A stretch of 64,000 nucleotides of DNA, from assembly GCF_901709675.1 (NCBI RefSeq), contig NC_051099.1, positions 5,146,001 to 5,210,000 of the forward strand, read 5' to 3'. This DNA is from Syngnathus acus (Eukaryota; Chordata; Actinopteri; Syngnathiformes; Syngnathidae). Below the pieces are notes generated by a model that was not told the origin of the DNA, ran no database searches, and saw only the letters and a program-made list of their open reading frames with translations. Made by a program: the position numbers and the translations under genes. Positions 13,229 to 28,867 of this stretch are shown piece after piece; position 1 is the stretch's first letter; every line of letters begins with the position of its first letter.

Positions 13229-16021
13229 CGTGGCGGGCACGCAAAACACTTTGAGTGGAGGAAAAAATGCCGGGAGCAAAGCGCCGCTGAGTGGAGTCTG
13301 CGTGGGAGCCCGCCCTCCTCGCTGTGGTACAGCCTGCCAGAGACAGGACCTACTTGTATTTCTGAATTCCAGAGGTTATTGATTGAAAGCAGACAAGGCC
13401 CGCCTCCTGCGCTCTGAGTGTGTGGAGCCCTGCCCTGCTCAGATAAGCAGGTTGAGCAAGGGTGGAGAGAACCAACAAGGGAGGGAGGGAGTGAGCCTTG
13501 TAGGCAGGAAAAAGAGGAAACCAAAAAGTCTGCAGAGAGAATGAATGAAATGTGCAAAGCTCAAAACGAGAAAAGAAATATGTTTCAAAACGCCTCGGTA
13601 TCCCTCCCCTCGCCGCCGCACCTTACTTCCAATTCCTCTCGTGGCTCATCTGGGGACGAATCGCGCGCACTTCTCAGCAGCTGTATTTCCACCTATTGTT
13701 ATCCGACAGAATCGCCATTGTCTTAAACCGGTTGCGCTCCAACAAAACACAAAACGGTGGGCTCGCTACGGCTGGAATTTAAGGGACCACCCAATAAACA
13801 AACAGCAAGTTTGAGTATTTTCAGGAAAAACATCCCCTTCTGTCTCTTTTGATCCTAATTCCACTTTTTAACCGCTCAAATGGAGTCAATATGTAACTGC
13901 AGATATGCAGATAGCATGTGTTTGTTCAGCAGAAGGAGCCACATACAAGCAGCCATGCGCAAACAGAACATTCCTGTGAGATGCAGGTGTGTGTAGATGT
14001 TTGACATACTTGCACGTTACATCATGCGGAGAGCAGCCTCGACGTGAAGCCAAACTCAGCCTGACATCATGAACCGTCATTAGCATTTCTATCCGGGTGG
14101 TTTTATATTAAAGGTGTTCAATCAAGCATGCTTCAAGTCTTTACTTTCCTCACTGCATCTGGAAAGAAAATACACCAAAAAGACATTTGACAGTACAGTA
14201 TCCGCTTTTTTACTCTGCATCCTGCATGACTTCATACGTATTGCTTCACCATATTAGGTCAGGTTGTGATAAGGCACTTTTTCCTTTTCCTTCCCCCAGA
14301 GTAGAGGCCAAGCTGTGATTACAGATTAACTACCTCGACCTGTTGCAGAGAGGAAAAAACATTTAACACACTTGTGATATCATAAAAAGGGAAGAATAAT
14401 GTCATTGTTGGACTCTTTTGATCATATTTGGGATACTTAGCTTTAATGACAAGGCCCTGCAAAGAAAGAGCCACTTGTTGTGGATTGAAGAGTTGTGTTT
14501 TGAGCCAAACAGATACTCCACAGTCGTCCATAGCTGAAACCAAGTTCAAGGTGAAAGGTCAGCCTCGCTTATGCACTGTGCAGGCGAACACACACGGCTA
14601 TTTCATCCGAGGAAGCAAAGTGCGAGTTCACTCAGGGTGTGTCGTAAAAACAGGAAGACGCCATTCTAAACACGTGACGCTGGAAAGACTGATTTGCTAG
14701 GGAGTCAAAGTAAAGACCGATATGGGGCAAATGTGATTGGCATGCTTTGAGTATGCACAAATATTTGAGCCACACTAAAAAGGACAATATAATAATAATA
14801 ATAATAAACAGAGTTAAACAAACGTCAGAGTTGAATCTATGTCCAAGTCATCTTAGTGACAGCGAGCATTGGCTAACAGATTCCTCTTCTCCATAAAAAC
14901 GGTGTATTTTTGTTTTATGGAAGCAAAGTCCATTTACTGTCCAAACGGAGGCCATTTATATTGGCAGAACAAAGTACAGAGCCCATTTCCAAATCAAAAC
15001 CTTCTCAGTATCAATTTACAGCTTGCAGAGGAATTGTGGCTCTCAAGAACTGAAATGAATGTTTATAATAACATTGACATTTTGTTTCAAAAATCACATT
15101 GAATATAAAATAATCAGAATTGGGATCATAACTATATTCTGCTTTCCTCCCAAAATAATATGTAGATTTTGCCACCTTTCAAAGGTACTATTGTTGTTGC
15201 CTTTCTTTTTTGGTATATGGTCTATTTATTTCATATCAGCTGTTGTTGATGGACAACAGAAGCAAGTGTGCAAGTGGCCATCTTGGCTTTTTAACAATGG
15301 AATCTGTTAGCCCCGCTCTTATCTGGGCTATCAAGTGGAGTCGCATTCCTCTCCATTCCAACAACCCCGAAACTCCATCCTTGCCTATGTTTGTCTGCTC
15401 ACTGTAAAATGAAACAATGTTTTTTTTGAGTCGGAAGAGAAAACATTATTGCAAGGGTTTCTGCAGCAACATCAGTCGAAACATTCAATTGCTGGCTAAC
15501 TAAAATTGCTGTTGGAACTGGTCGAACATATGGCGAGACAAATTAATTTAATCAAAGCAATTAAACGAGCATGAGTGCTGGAAGACAATCACTTTTGATT
15601 TGATGGATGGGTGCAGACAATGTGCACAATGACTTGAATGGAGATCATTACATAATATCACGCTCTGAATTACAAACTGTGACACACCTAAATTGTTTCA
15701 TAGGCCTCATTGCCCTCATCATTTAAATACAAATAAAGTCCATTTGATATGATCTTCCTTTTCATTTGACGTGTCTTAAAGCAATTCCATTCAGAGAAAT
15801 GATGAAACTACTCAACTCCCACGTCATCGCATTCTCCAACTGGTGAAGACGTTCGCTGTGCCCTTGCCTCGCCCCGCCCTTGTTTTACTGGTTTCGGCTT
15901 AACCAGTTTAGCCTCTCCCTCTGTTTACTCAGTATAACTTCACGACCAGTAGTCAGGTTGGGATCACTTTTGCTGCTGTCCTGACACGAGTCACCGACTG
16001 CCACAGCATCAATTGCACTCC
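13229..16021. other. Shared upstream region of the two divergent TRIM genes
   Basis: These 2.8 kb separate the start codons of the two TRIM genes and must contain both promoters and any untranslated first exons. The part near copy A (13230-13650) is purine-skewed on the plus strand with GGGAGGGAGGGAG-type runs. No coding exon was recognised. Confidence 0.5.
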
Positions 16022-19000
16022 ATGGCATCTGAGCAAGAAAACTGCCACCTGTGTAAGGAATACCTCAGGGATGCTGTATCCATACCCTGCGGGCATATTT
16101 TCTGCTCCATTTGCTTGAAGACGTACTGGGATCACGCAGACCACACGGGCTCGTACCTGTGCCCGCAGTGCCGGGTTAACTACAACAAGAGGCCCACGCC
16201 GAGACGCATCGGAAGTTCTCGCCACTCTACCATGCAACGCAACTCGGACAACTTCCCGCCGCCACCTCCGTCCCCTGACTATAACGTCGCCGGCCCGCAG
16301 GATGTGGGCTGCGACATCTGCGTGGGCAAGAAGAATAAAGCTGTCAAGACCTGCTTGATGTGCCTGGCATCCTACTGCGACAGGCATCTGAAGCCTCATT
16401 ACGAGTCGGCGACTTTTAAACGGCACAAGCTGGTGGATGAAATCGGCCATTTGGATCGGCAGATCTGTCCCCAGCATCAGAAGGGTCTGGAGCTCTTCTG
16501 TCGCACGGACCAAATGTGTATTTGCGTGCTGTGTACGGTGAAAGAACACAAAGGTCACGACATGGTGTCTGCTGAGCAGGAGAGGGCGGAAGAACAGGTA
16601 AGGAAAAAAAGTCACAATGTGGAATACAATCATATCGGGCTATTTTAATCATTCATCTGTCATTTTTTGCCGATTCATCGGTGAATCGGATTTAAGAATG
16701 ATCAGGTTTTAATTTCTGTGCCTTTCTTGTAAAACAGTGCAGAAAATGTACAAATATGAAAGAATTATGATTCAGTCACTGGTTTGATCTGTGAAATTTC
16801 AAAAAATAGGCAAAAATCGAGATCATTGTTTTTCAAAGTGAAAAGCAAATGTATCTTGATTCAACACAAACATTAGGACTCCAGAAAAGTTCAAATTGAT
16901 TTTTTTAAATTCTAAAAGGTATCTAAACGATTAATAGATTATCAGACATAATTCTCGATTCATTTGATAATCGATGAATTGCCGATTAATCGAACCTTCC
17001 TGACAGTTTGTGATCTATTAATCCAATCAATGCCTTTCATCGTCGATTTTACAGCAACGACTAGGTGGCACCCAGGCTGAGATCCAGGAGAGGATTCACG
17101 ATCGACTTAAACAGATGGAGGAACTGAAACAAGCAGTAGATGTACTCAAGGTTTGTAAATCAAGATTATGAGATCTGAATGAGACGTTAAATCAACGCTT
17201 GACATTCCTTCATGCTGGGAGTGATGAAAAAAAGTGACACCCACTAGATCTACGCCCTTCCTCCTGTTTCCTGCACAGAACTCAGCCCAGAGAGCAATGC
17301 AAGAATGCGAGAAGATGTTTGGCGACATGATCCGCTCCATTGAGAGGATGCAGCAAGAGATGGCCAAGATGATCTCCACCAATAAGCGATCGGCGCTCAA
17401 CAACGCAGAGGGTCATGTGGAACGTCTGACCCACGAGATCACTGACCTGAAGAGGAGAGACAATGAAATCACTCAGCTGTCCCGCACGGAAGACCACATC
17501 CACTTCATTCAGGTAATTACTTTGGAATTTTTTTATTTTTATCTCTATATGGTGACATTGAAAGACGTTTTGTTTTTTTTCCATCAGAGCTATCACATGC
17601 TGATAGCCCAGACTGAGGCTGAGGAGCTTCCCACCGTGTCCGTGAACCCTTACTTCACCTTTGATACAGTTACTAAGGCCGTGTCTGAGATGAAACAGCA
17701 CATGAACGAATTTAGCAATGAGGAACTGGTTAAAGTCGCCAAGTCAGGTGAATGGGTTGGCTTTATTGTGATTCACGACTATTTTATCACCTCGCTAACA
17801 CATATTTTTATTTACAGTTAACAAAATGACCTTTTGTCAACTGGAGGAAGGCAAAAAGAAACATGTATTTAAAGGTGAGTCATCTGAATAGCCCTTTTAA
17901 AAAAATAAAAATAATATGGACACTCAAAGTGAGGGATGACTACTACAAATGCAATCCCCCCCAAAAAAAGATACTTCCGGGAAATTTTTCCATTGAAAAT
18001 AAGGCAATGAGAAATAATCCAACTCAGGGTTGCCATCCTAAAACGTTATTATGAATAGAAACATTTTAAAACAGGAAAGCATACTTTCAGCCAGAACAGC
18101 GATGGCGCTTGGCAGATGCTGACTCTGCATATTAGGGTTGGGCAATTATGTAGAAATTTGTAATCACGATTATATTAATTAATATTGACATCACGGTGAA
18201 GAAAAACGATTATTCAATAACAATGAATTTAATTTGCACCCATTGGGTGACTTTTGCATAACTCGGCCTGACAAATTAAATCTGTCCCTTATCCATTTGC
18301 AGAGATCAGTCGAATATTTTTCCACTGCTGTGGTAGAATATTATTAAGATAGTATAATTCAAAGACACTTGATAGCCAGCCGCTTGTTCAAATGTTTACT
18401 TTGACAACGATGTGAGTCATGTGACACACCTATTGTCCTTTGAATCCAACCATATTGTTTGCCGATACTCAGTAAATGGGATAATACCATTTTGCTTATC
18501 TGCTTTAACAGCACCAATGTAATATTAAATGACGCAACATGTTCTTAATCAGGATATGATTTTGTTGTTTTTGATTCCACTACAGATGAGGCTCCCATGT
18601 ACAAATCTGTGCAAGTCCAGGAACCACAGCACAGGGACGACTTCCTGAAATGTGAGTGTCAGCTAATTTGTTTCTGTTGATTCCTGTTTTTTTTTTTTTT
18701 TCCTTCTCGCTCATTTCAATTGTTAGACCTCTGTTAGACCCTGTGGCTGATCACATACTAAACATACAGTATTTTTTTAAATAATATCACAGATAATATG
18801 ACTAAAAAGTTAGGGAAAGAATCAAAACGGCTTGTTATTATTTGAAATGATGAATGCCTGTAGCTGGAGCCTGAAAACACAATATTCGAGTTATGTTACA
18901 GCAGGGTTCTGTTTGTGGTCAAACACTTACAAGCAGTGTTGATACCTCTGGCATTCCAGATAATAAGCCGGGCAGAACTAGCAGGGGCCGCCGGGTGTCC

Positions 19001-19708
19001 CACCAACTGTGATCTGGAGAGGGAGGGAGAGAGAGGGACATAGCAGGCAGGTGACATCTGACCCCTGCGATCTTGTTTGTTTGATGTGTAAAGCCAGAGG
19101 GTCTCACACTTTTCCACAGTTGCCCCCTTTCTCTGCTCAGAACACACTTAATTCAAATTGGTGTGTTGTGTTTCCCACTAGATGCTTGCCAACTTACTCT
19201 CGACCCCAACACGGCCTACCGACAGCTCCACCTCTCTCGAGGGAACAGGAAAGCTGCCCTCAAAAGAGACCCCCAGTCTTATGGCGACAACGCCGCCAGG
19301 TTTGACTCTTTGCCCCAAGTCCTGTGCATGGAGTCCCTTTCAGGTGGCGCCTACTACTGGGAGGTGGAGTGGAGTGGGGAGGGGGCCGCCATGGGGGTCA
19401 CCTACAGAGGTATCAAGAGGTCAGGTTACGGGGACAGCTGCCGCATCGGCTACAATCGCAAGTCTTGGAGCCTCTTCTGCTCTGACTCCAGCTACTCTGC
19501 ACGCCACAACAAGGACCAGATAGAAGTCAACGCGCCATACTCGCCTCGAATCGGGGTCTTCCTGGACCACCCTGGGGGAACGCTGTCTTTTTACTCTCTT
19601 GGGGAAACAATGTCTCTCATTCACCGCTTTAAGGCGACATTTAATGAACCTGTCTATCCGGGCTTCTGGGTTTGGTACGAGTCAGCCATCACTCTCATCC
19701 CGCTCTAA
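16022..19708 (+). CDS. TRIM E3 ubiquitin ligase (RING, B-box, coiled coil, PRY/SPRY), copy B
   Basis: Seven exons: 16022-16597, 17055-17150, 17279-17512, 17588-17747, 17818-17874, 18586-18651 and 19182-19708. They join in phase to 571 residues. RING ligands are C8, C11, C23, H25, C28, C31, C47 and C50. A proline-rich spacer (PPPPPSPDYN) links the RING to the zinc module CDICVGKK...CLMCLASYCDRH and the B-box CPQHQKGLELFCRTDQMCIC. The coiled coil comes from the 96- and 234-base exons. The PRY/SPRY exon has LDPNTAYRQLH, AYYWEVEW and RIGVFLDHPGGTLSFYS. Exons 2 to 5 (96, 234, 160 and 57 bases) are the same length as in copy A, so the two genes are paralogues. The ATG at 16022 gives MASEQENCHLC, directly before the RING. 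Exact TRIM subfamily is not assigned. Confidence 0.88.
16664..17003. mobile_element. Likely MITE remnant in intron 1 of TRIM copy B
   Basis: The segment starts near a perfect palindrome (CCGATTCA, four bases, TGAATCGG at about 16670-16689) and ends with repeated CGATTAATCG-type motifs (CGATTCATTTGATAATCG, CCGATTAATCG). Such ATTAATCG-rich inverted ends are typical of non-autonomous DNA transposons. Borders and target duplication could not be fixed. Confidence 0.35.
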
Positions 19709-19782
19709 TAAGAGCATAAAGATCTATCTGGAATAGTCAGTTCTCTATTCGAAAACAAAGATATTTTGATTACATGTAAAGC

Positions 19783-19788
19783 AATAAA
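19783..19788 (+). terminator. Polyadenylation signal of TRIM copy B
   Basis: AATAAA 75 bases after the stop codon. A second signal is at 19986-19991, so alternative 3' ends are possible. Confidence 0.55.
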
Positions 19789-20375
19789 AATTATACACTT
19801 ATTTGGGAAGTTTGGGAAACTGCATTGTTGATGACTATGAATATTCTACCAATGTGTGGATTGTGCAATCAGATGACCCAAGTGTACTGCATAAATCTGC
19901 ATTTAAGTGTGTTAAGTACTTGATTGAAATATCAGATGTGATTTTTATATGCCATTTACACAACATATTTTTCATTATTTTTGTCAATAAACATTTTATG
20001 ATGGCGTGTCAAGTAATTGTGGTTTGTGCTGATGATTTTTTCTTTTTCTTTTCTGTTAAAAATCTCAAAAAAGCCTGATTCTGAAGCTGGAATAGTTTTC
20101 CTTTAATATGAAACTATCAATAGATATACCACTCAAATTGTTTGTCCTGCCATTTGCGTGTTCGCAGTGCAACCTGGTGGACAAATTATAGAATGACACC
20201 ATTTTGCAGCGGTACGTTCTGCAGGCTGCAGATTATTGTTCGATTATTTGAGCGTTTTCCTCTTAAATGGAGTTTACTTATCATAAAACAAAAATATATG
20301 CATGAAAATAATGAAAACGATGTAGACATAATGTAGCAAATAAATTGCAAAACAATTCACATTCATCTCAGGGAA

Positions 20376-20448
20376 GTTTCCGTAGTGTAGTGGTTATCAC
20401 GTTCGCCTAACACGCGAAAGGTCCCCGGTTCGAGACCGGGCGGAAACA
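20376..20448 (+). tRNA. tRNA-Val (anticodon AAC)
   Basis: The 73-base sequence folds as a full cloverleaf. The acceptor GTTTCCG pairs with CGGAAAC and is followed by discriminator A. The anticodon stem TTCGC/GCGAA closes the loop CTAACAC with AAC at 20409-20411. The T arm has CCCGG/CCGGG around the B box GGTTCGAGACC. CCA is not encoded, as expected in a eukaryote. A T-run for RNA polymerase III termination begins at 20451 (TTTTT). Confidence 0.97.
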
Positions 20449-20649
20449 GCTTTTTAATTTTTTTCCCTTCTTCCTCCTCTTTCGTTTTTGTAGAAATATC
20501 ATAATTGACAATGTAATGCACAATGGAGCAAATGAAAATATTTAAATGAAATTATTTGATTGTACTCCAAATGGCTTCAGGCAGTGGGCAGTCCACTTCC
20601 TGTTTCACAAAGGAAACAACACTTGTTTCTTTCCGGACTTATTTGGCTT

Positions 20650-20707
20650 GTGCACTTCACAGAAAGAAGCGCCGCATTCTCACGTTTTGACAGATTCTAC
20701 CGTGCAG
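20650..20707 (+). other. Possible untranslated first exon of ruvbl2
   Basis: CTACCGTGCAG followed by GTGAGC at 20708 is a strong splice donor with no good coding frame before it. The first coding exon of ruvbl2 has its ATG directly after a splice acceptor at 21515, so an upstream non-coding exon is required and this is the best candidate seen. The 5' border is unknown. Confidence 0.4.
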
Positions 20708-21514
20708 GTGAGCTTTACGTTCATGCTGGGAATCGCTTTACTTTAGTTACTTAGTAACGCGTCAGTTTGCACATTAGTAAGAAATCTCTGACGATCAACA
20801 GTGCTTCTTAATTAAATGAAACAGATTATAAACAAATGAATGAAGCTAACTTGGCTAGTCCGCTAACATAGCTAACGTGACAACCGTATTCCGTAAGCTA
20901 ACGTTGTCGAGTAAGGAGTCAATAGTTAATAATTTCCTGTCTTCTATATTAATGTAAAACTAAAATACATATGTAATTTCAGTTTTGGAAGAAGTGCAAC
21001 GAATAAAAACTATACCCACTTGTGTTGGGACGATTAATAGAACAGTTTCTATGGCAACCACAGTGGACAAAGTAAACATCGGAATACTCGACACATACAT
21101 GGACAATATTTGTGCTCAAAAGTTCGAAAAGTCACTAATTTCTAGTTAACTATGAATATTTGACATTCATATGTTCAAATGAGCTTACAGCCGTCACAAA
21201 CATTTGATCGTTTAGGTTGGGCACATCAAAATATGCTTGTCAAAGACTCCATTTCAGTTTACGTTATGACACTTTTCTGTATGAATTCAGTTTGAATTAC
21301 TGTTATATTCTAGTGTTACTGATGCTTTGGTTACTTTATCTGTATTAGAACATCCCTCAGAATAAAACAGCACAAATAAACATGTAGTAAAGAAAAAGGC
21401 TTTTACTTTGTAAAGGCAGACATTTTAGTTCAGTCATCTTTGTCATCTTGAACTTCCTGTTTGTCATTTTATCTTTTGCACATCTTTCTCAGTTGGCCTT
21501 TATACTTATTACAG

Positions 21515-24153
<2,639 letters not shown>

Positions 24154-24222
24154 TGAAGAACACGTGTTTTCTTTCTGTGTGCATTTATAGTCGTCCATCT
24201 TCAAACTTTTCTTAGGATTTGA

Positions 24223-24228
24223 AATAAA
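24223..24228 (+). terminator. Polyadenylation signal of ruvbl2
   Basis: AATAAA 70 bases after the stop codon of ruvbl2. Confidence 0.6.
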
Positions 24229-24881
24229 ACAAGTGAATAAATTGCAATATTATGGCTTTGTTTCCATATGTATACATACCTAATGTAAGATATGAAGATA
24301 TAAAATCTAAATAAGCAAGATAAAATTTTCTTCTTAACCAAGTCAAGTAAGTAGCAATCACTTGCAGGATTTCTCTACACTTGTGTTCCAAATTCACCTT
24401 TTTACTTTTTGTTGTTTGAGCATGTTGCCTTCATGTTAATCTGCGAGGCCTTGTGGCAAGGATAACATTTTGTCTACATTGAATTGTCATGACATGCTTT
24501 TTATTTCCCATTAAAATGATTTAACTGTTTTTTACTAACTCTGTTTTCTCTTATTTCACAGTCAAACCACCAACTTACACCTACTTTATTAATATATATA
24601 TAGAGATAATTTTGCAGTGTTATAGTTAATAGTTCCTCAAAATGGACCGCAAACCCATTAATTAGTACAATCCCGTATATAGCACAATACTTGTCTGCAA
24701 TATTTGTGACGCAAACTGTAGTTTGAATTGACCGCCACAAGGTGGCAGTCATAGATTGCCGAAATAATGGGGAACGCCTTCAACGATACCTACTCATTAA
24801 AATCGTATGAAATAAAAATGCACTAAAATAAAAAGCATATTAAAAAAAATCTACCCCCTGCTCTTTGACATTCATATTACT

Positions 24882-24966
24882 GTATTCATGTCAACATTTT
24901 GGGGAAATCTATTAATATGTGTATATTACTGTATTCATGATATTTGGGGAAAATCTATTAATATAA
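24882..24966. repeat. Imperfect tandem duplication
   Basis: Two adjacent copies of TACTGTATTCATG...GGGGAAATCTATTAATAT, about 40 bases each, the second with a short deletion. Confidence 0.7.
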
Positions 24967-27900
24967 TGTGTGTGTAGGCTCACTAACCCAGGACTAGATC
25001 TCATTCATTCCCAATTATAAAATGAACCAGTCTTGTCTGAGTGTAGGCAGACTGTCTCCAACACGGAAGTTAATATTTAATGTTTAGTGCTTGGTGTGCT
25101 GTTTATGTCCCATAAATCCCACTCGGTCCCACAAGGCTGCTATTGGCTACACAGCCTGCACCACTTGGCCCAGTTGAGGGATTGACTGCTTGTCTAATGA
25201 AGGGAAATGTGTGTGTGTGTATGTGTGTGTATAATAAAATCAACACTTTTTGTTCTTTCTGCATTCACAGCACTTCAGTAAACGGTCAATCAATCAATCA
25301 TAAATGTTAAACCTGTTAAGTAGTTGCAATCAATCACACAGTCAAACCATGGTGATATTGTTTCATTCTCATGTGAGTAAATGTATGTACCTGAATTTCA
25401 CACATCACTATAGGTACTGTCCATTTTTTTTTTATATAGCATCACTGTCATCGTTTAAAACTGGAGCATGTTTGTTAGCATCTCTTTGTGTCAGTGTCTG
25501 CAGGCCACAAGGCATGCACAGCATGCTAACACACGGTGGCACTTTGCCTACTGAACACATTTGGGAGAGCTTTTTCTGCACCACAGGCTGGCCTCTGCAA
25601 CATCTTGGGTGCATTCTGCCTCTCGACCAATTTTTGCTGGACTCCATCCACCTCATATGAGACACGAGGACAAGCAGGTTGGAGAAATAATCTTTATTCA
25701 TTGATGAATTGTCATAGAATTTAAATGAAGTTATATTTGCATGTTTATGCTCGGAATACAGAATATGCAATATAATGAAAGCTACTATGACCCTTAAGAA
25801 GTTTTTCAAATGAAAAAAAAAAAGATTACTTTTCACTCATAACTCTGACAACATTTTACAACCTTTCATCATTTTCTTATGTCATTTCCAGTTCGAATTC
25901 ACATGAACTCAGATTGTGGCAAAGTGTATGAATAATTTGGGCTCCACTTTAAAATTGAATTCATTCCAGCAGATGTAGTGTGGTTAGTGTGGGATTAAAA
26001 CTAGTGATTACATTTTCTGTGAAGTTACATCTAGAAGGCCAAGTGAGCCTGGGAACAGCCTCGCACCCAGTTCACACTTGACTTTTTGTTATTTTAAACC
26101 TGTCTGTAATTTAAAATGACATTTCATTCTCCTCCGAAACGCAGAGGCGGACTTCCTAAAAGACACATCGTTAACTTAAAATGACTTCTATTAAATCTGA
26201 CATGAATGGAAGCATTCAATACTTGGGTATCGGCCTACTTTTAACATATAGTTCCCATATCACGAGTTTATTATTATATCCCTCTTGCCATATTTTCATT
26301 TTCAATGTCATGTTCCTTAAATGAGAATAAATGAGCGAGTGGAATGTGGCGCTCATGAATGGTGAGACGTCTGAGCTCATATCCTGACTTTGGAACTACA
26401 AATAAATCTCATTTCTCTTGATTCCATATGTGAAACGGCAGAATGCTGATTTGAGTCACATTTTCTTTTGGTATGAAAACTGCAACATAAATAAAGTTTG
26501 ATTCCGTTATTATGGAAAATAATGTCAAGCTGAATTTAAAGGAGGTGTTTGTGTCTCTTCTTCCATTCATGCAAAGTTCTTACCATTCATGACCTCAGTC
26601 ATTCACAAAGCTTCCATCTCGCTCACGTGTGAAATACACGAACGCAGATGCTGCCATGCATACAGCCATGGGCACATTTATAAATAGCCCCGGATTATTA
26701 TTTTTTTCTAAATCAGTGAATGCTGCGAAGGAAACATCGGTTCTAAATATGGAAGCACGAGAGCTAAAGTTGGAAACAAATGCCAGCCGACATCATTCGC
26801 TGTTTGCCAAGTCGAGCAAAAAGCGCTCATGCTTAATTCAGAAAACGAGGCGTCGCGATTCAGATGTTGAACCCACTGTGACTTGTTACGGCACCGGCGC
26901 ATGATTGACAACCTTGTTGGTAAGCGTGGAAATGAAATAGCACAGTATGAAATGAAGGCCGTACTGACGAGCATGATGAGAGATCAGCGTGAGCCCTCCC
27001 AACAAGCTTGAGGGCAGGTGAGGGGTGAAGTCTTTTGCAACTAAGACCACGGGCCTAACTATCACTAGCCATTCTTGTCTTTGCCTGCCTTTTTGCCCTC
27101 AACGATATTGCTCAACCCAGCATGAAGCACAACTCCTATTCCACATGAGCTGACAGCATCGAGGAGGATGTCCCGGTCTCCTTCGGAACGTGTGTCAGCT
27201 CCGTTAACGTATGTGGAATCTTGCATTAATGCACATGCTGACATCTGAAGCTTATTTCATGCATTGGATTTTACAAAAACATAATAAAAGAAAATAGGAT
27301 CAATTAAATAATATAATGTTCTGATTTCTGTCATTGTTAAATTGTTTTCCCAGCCTAAACTTTTCAGTTCCTAAATTTAGTTTTTTTGTTTTCTTGTGGT
27401 TTGTTTTATTTGATGTCTTTCTGTTTGTACCTGTTCCAGTCAGTCCCGCCCCTCGTTTCCACCAATCGGCTTCCTCGGCCATTCGTGACTTGTCCAGGTG
27501 CTCCTCATTGTCTTTTCAGTTTGTTTGTATGGTGGAACCTTGGAAGTCAATCGCCTCAGTACTCAACAGTTTTCAACACAAAATATCGGGAAAGCTTTGA
27601 CCCCGTTCGAGGTCAAAGTCGGCGATGATTGCCGTTGCTGTTGCTGCACTCCATGAGAATAAACATGGCTCTGGTGAAAAGCAGAAGAGAAAAGTGGTGA
27701 GAAGAAAGTGCAGAATTCAAAGTTTTGAGGAATAGAGAGGCGATAAAAACTTGCCAAGGGGATTATGAGGTCTTACCGGCCAGATCCCAGTGGAAAAAAC
27801 TGACTGATTCCACTCCAACCATCTCCTCCATGTTCATAGATTGAGCACCTCATCAATGTCAAGGTATGTAGATCTTACTCATTTAATGCTGTTTCTTTTT

Positions 27901-28821
27901 TTAATTTATAATGCATATTAAAATTGCAATTGTGGTATAAAAAAGGCATCATTAGGGTAAAAACTCAAGAATGAGGTGATTGGCTTTCAGGCCAGAGCAG
28001 TCAACGGGTATGGAGAAAGCAAGGTGAGACATTCACAGTACAAGTGTGATTGTCGAGAGCAGATGATTGGGAAATATCTGACAAGTTGTCATGTCAGCTT
28101 TTTTAAGAAACTGACAAAATATTTGCTCATTCATGTGGCCCCTGTGAAATTGAGAGTTTGAAAGGATTTGCATACGAGGATTATGAGGATTAATTTAAGG
28201 ACTCTCAGAAATGATGACAGGTCCTATCTCAAATCAAACAGCTCCTCATGAGCTCCTTAAGTGTCCTTAAGCGTTAATGATTCTTTTTCCAAGGGTTGGC
28301 CCAAACAACCCGAAACTTGACATTGCGAGGCAGGGACGTTCCCGCCTCACTTGCCCTTCCGCTAAATTGCCAGTTCAAGTGGCGATGTGTAAATGGAAAT
28401 TCCAGCGCTCCCGAGAATGGCCGGGCTTTTCCTGTCTACGCCCCAGTGTTTCCTGCCCATGTTTGAGATCCCAGGGCCTGACTTTGGGGTGCATATTTGC
28501 CTGCATATCTGTGGGAAAGGGTGTGGCTTGGTGTGGGTCATCCACCAACCAAAACACTGATTCTCTCCACTTGGAGTTTCCTGTGGCTGCTATGTAATCA
28601 TCCTCTCTTTTCAAGCCGACACATTTCAAATGCAGCGGCGTTTAATGAAAGACTCCAAAATCCCTGTCTTCTTTTGTCACTAATGCAGTATATAGTTACG
28701 CTGAGTTTGTGCAGACCTGTCATAGAGCATCCATTAGTGCTATTTGCATTTACGTTAAATTACACCGTCCTTTGTAATGAACATCAACCCAAAGAGTTGC
28801 ACTTCTTTTTTACACTACTGC

Positions 28822-28824
<3 letters not shown>

Positions 28825-28866
<42 letters not shown>
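28825..28866. repeat. (GT)n microsatellite, 42 bp
   Basis: Twenty-one uninterrupted GT dinucleotides. Confidence 0.95.

Positions 28867-28867
<1 letters not shown>

Noticed and set aside
13505-13525. Interferon-response-like motif (GAAAAAGAGGAAACC) upstream of TRIM copy A
   Set aside because: It deviates from the GAAANNGAAA spacing and sits in a purine-rich stretch where chance matches are likely.
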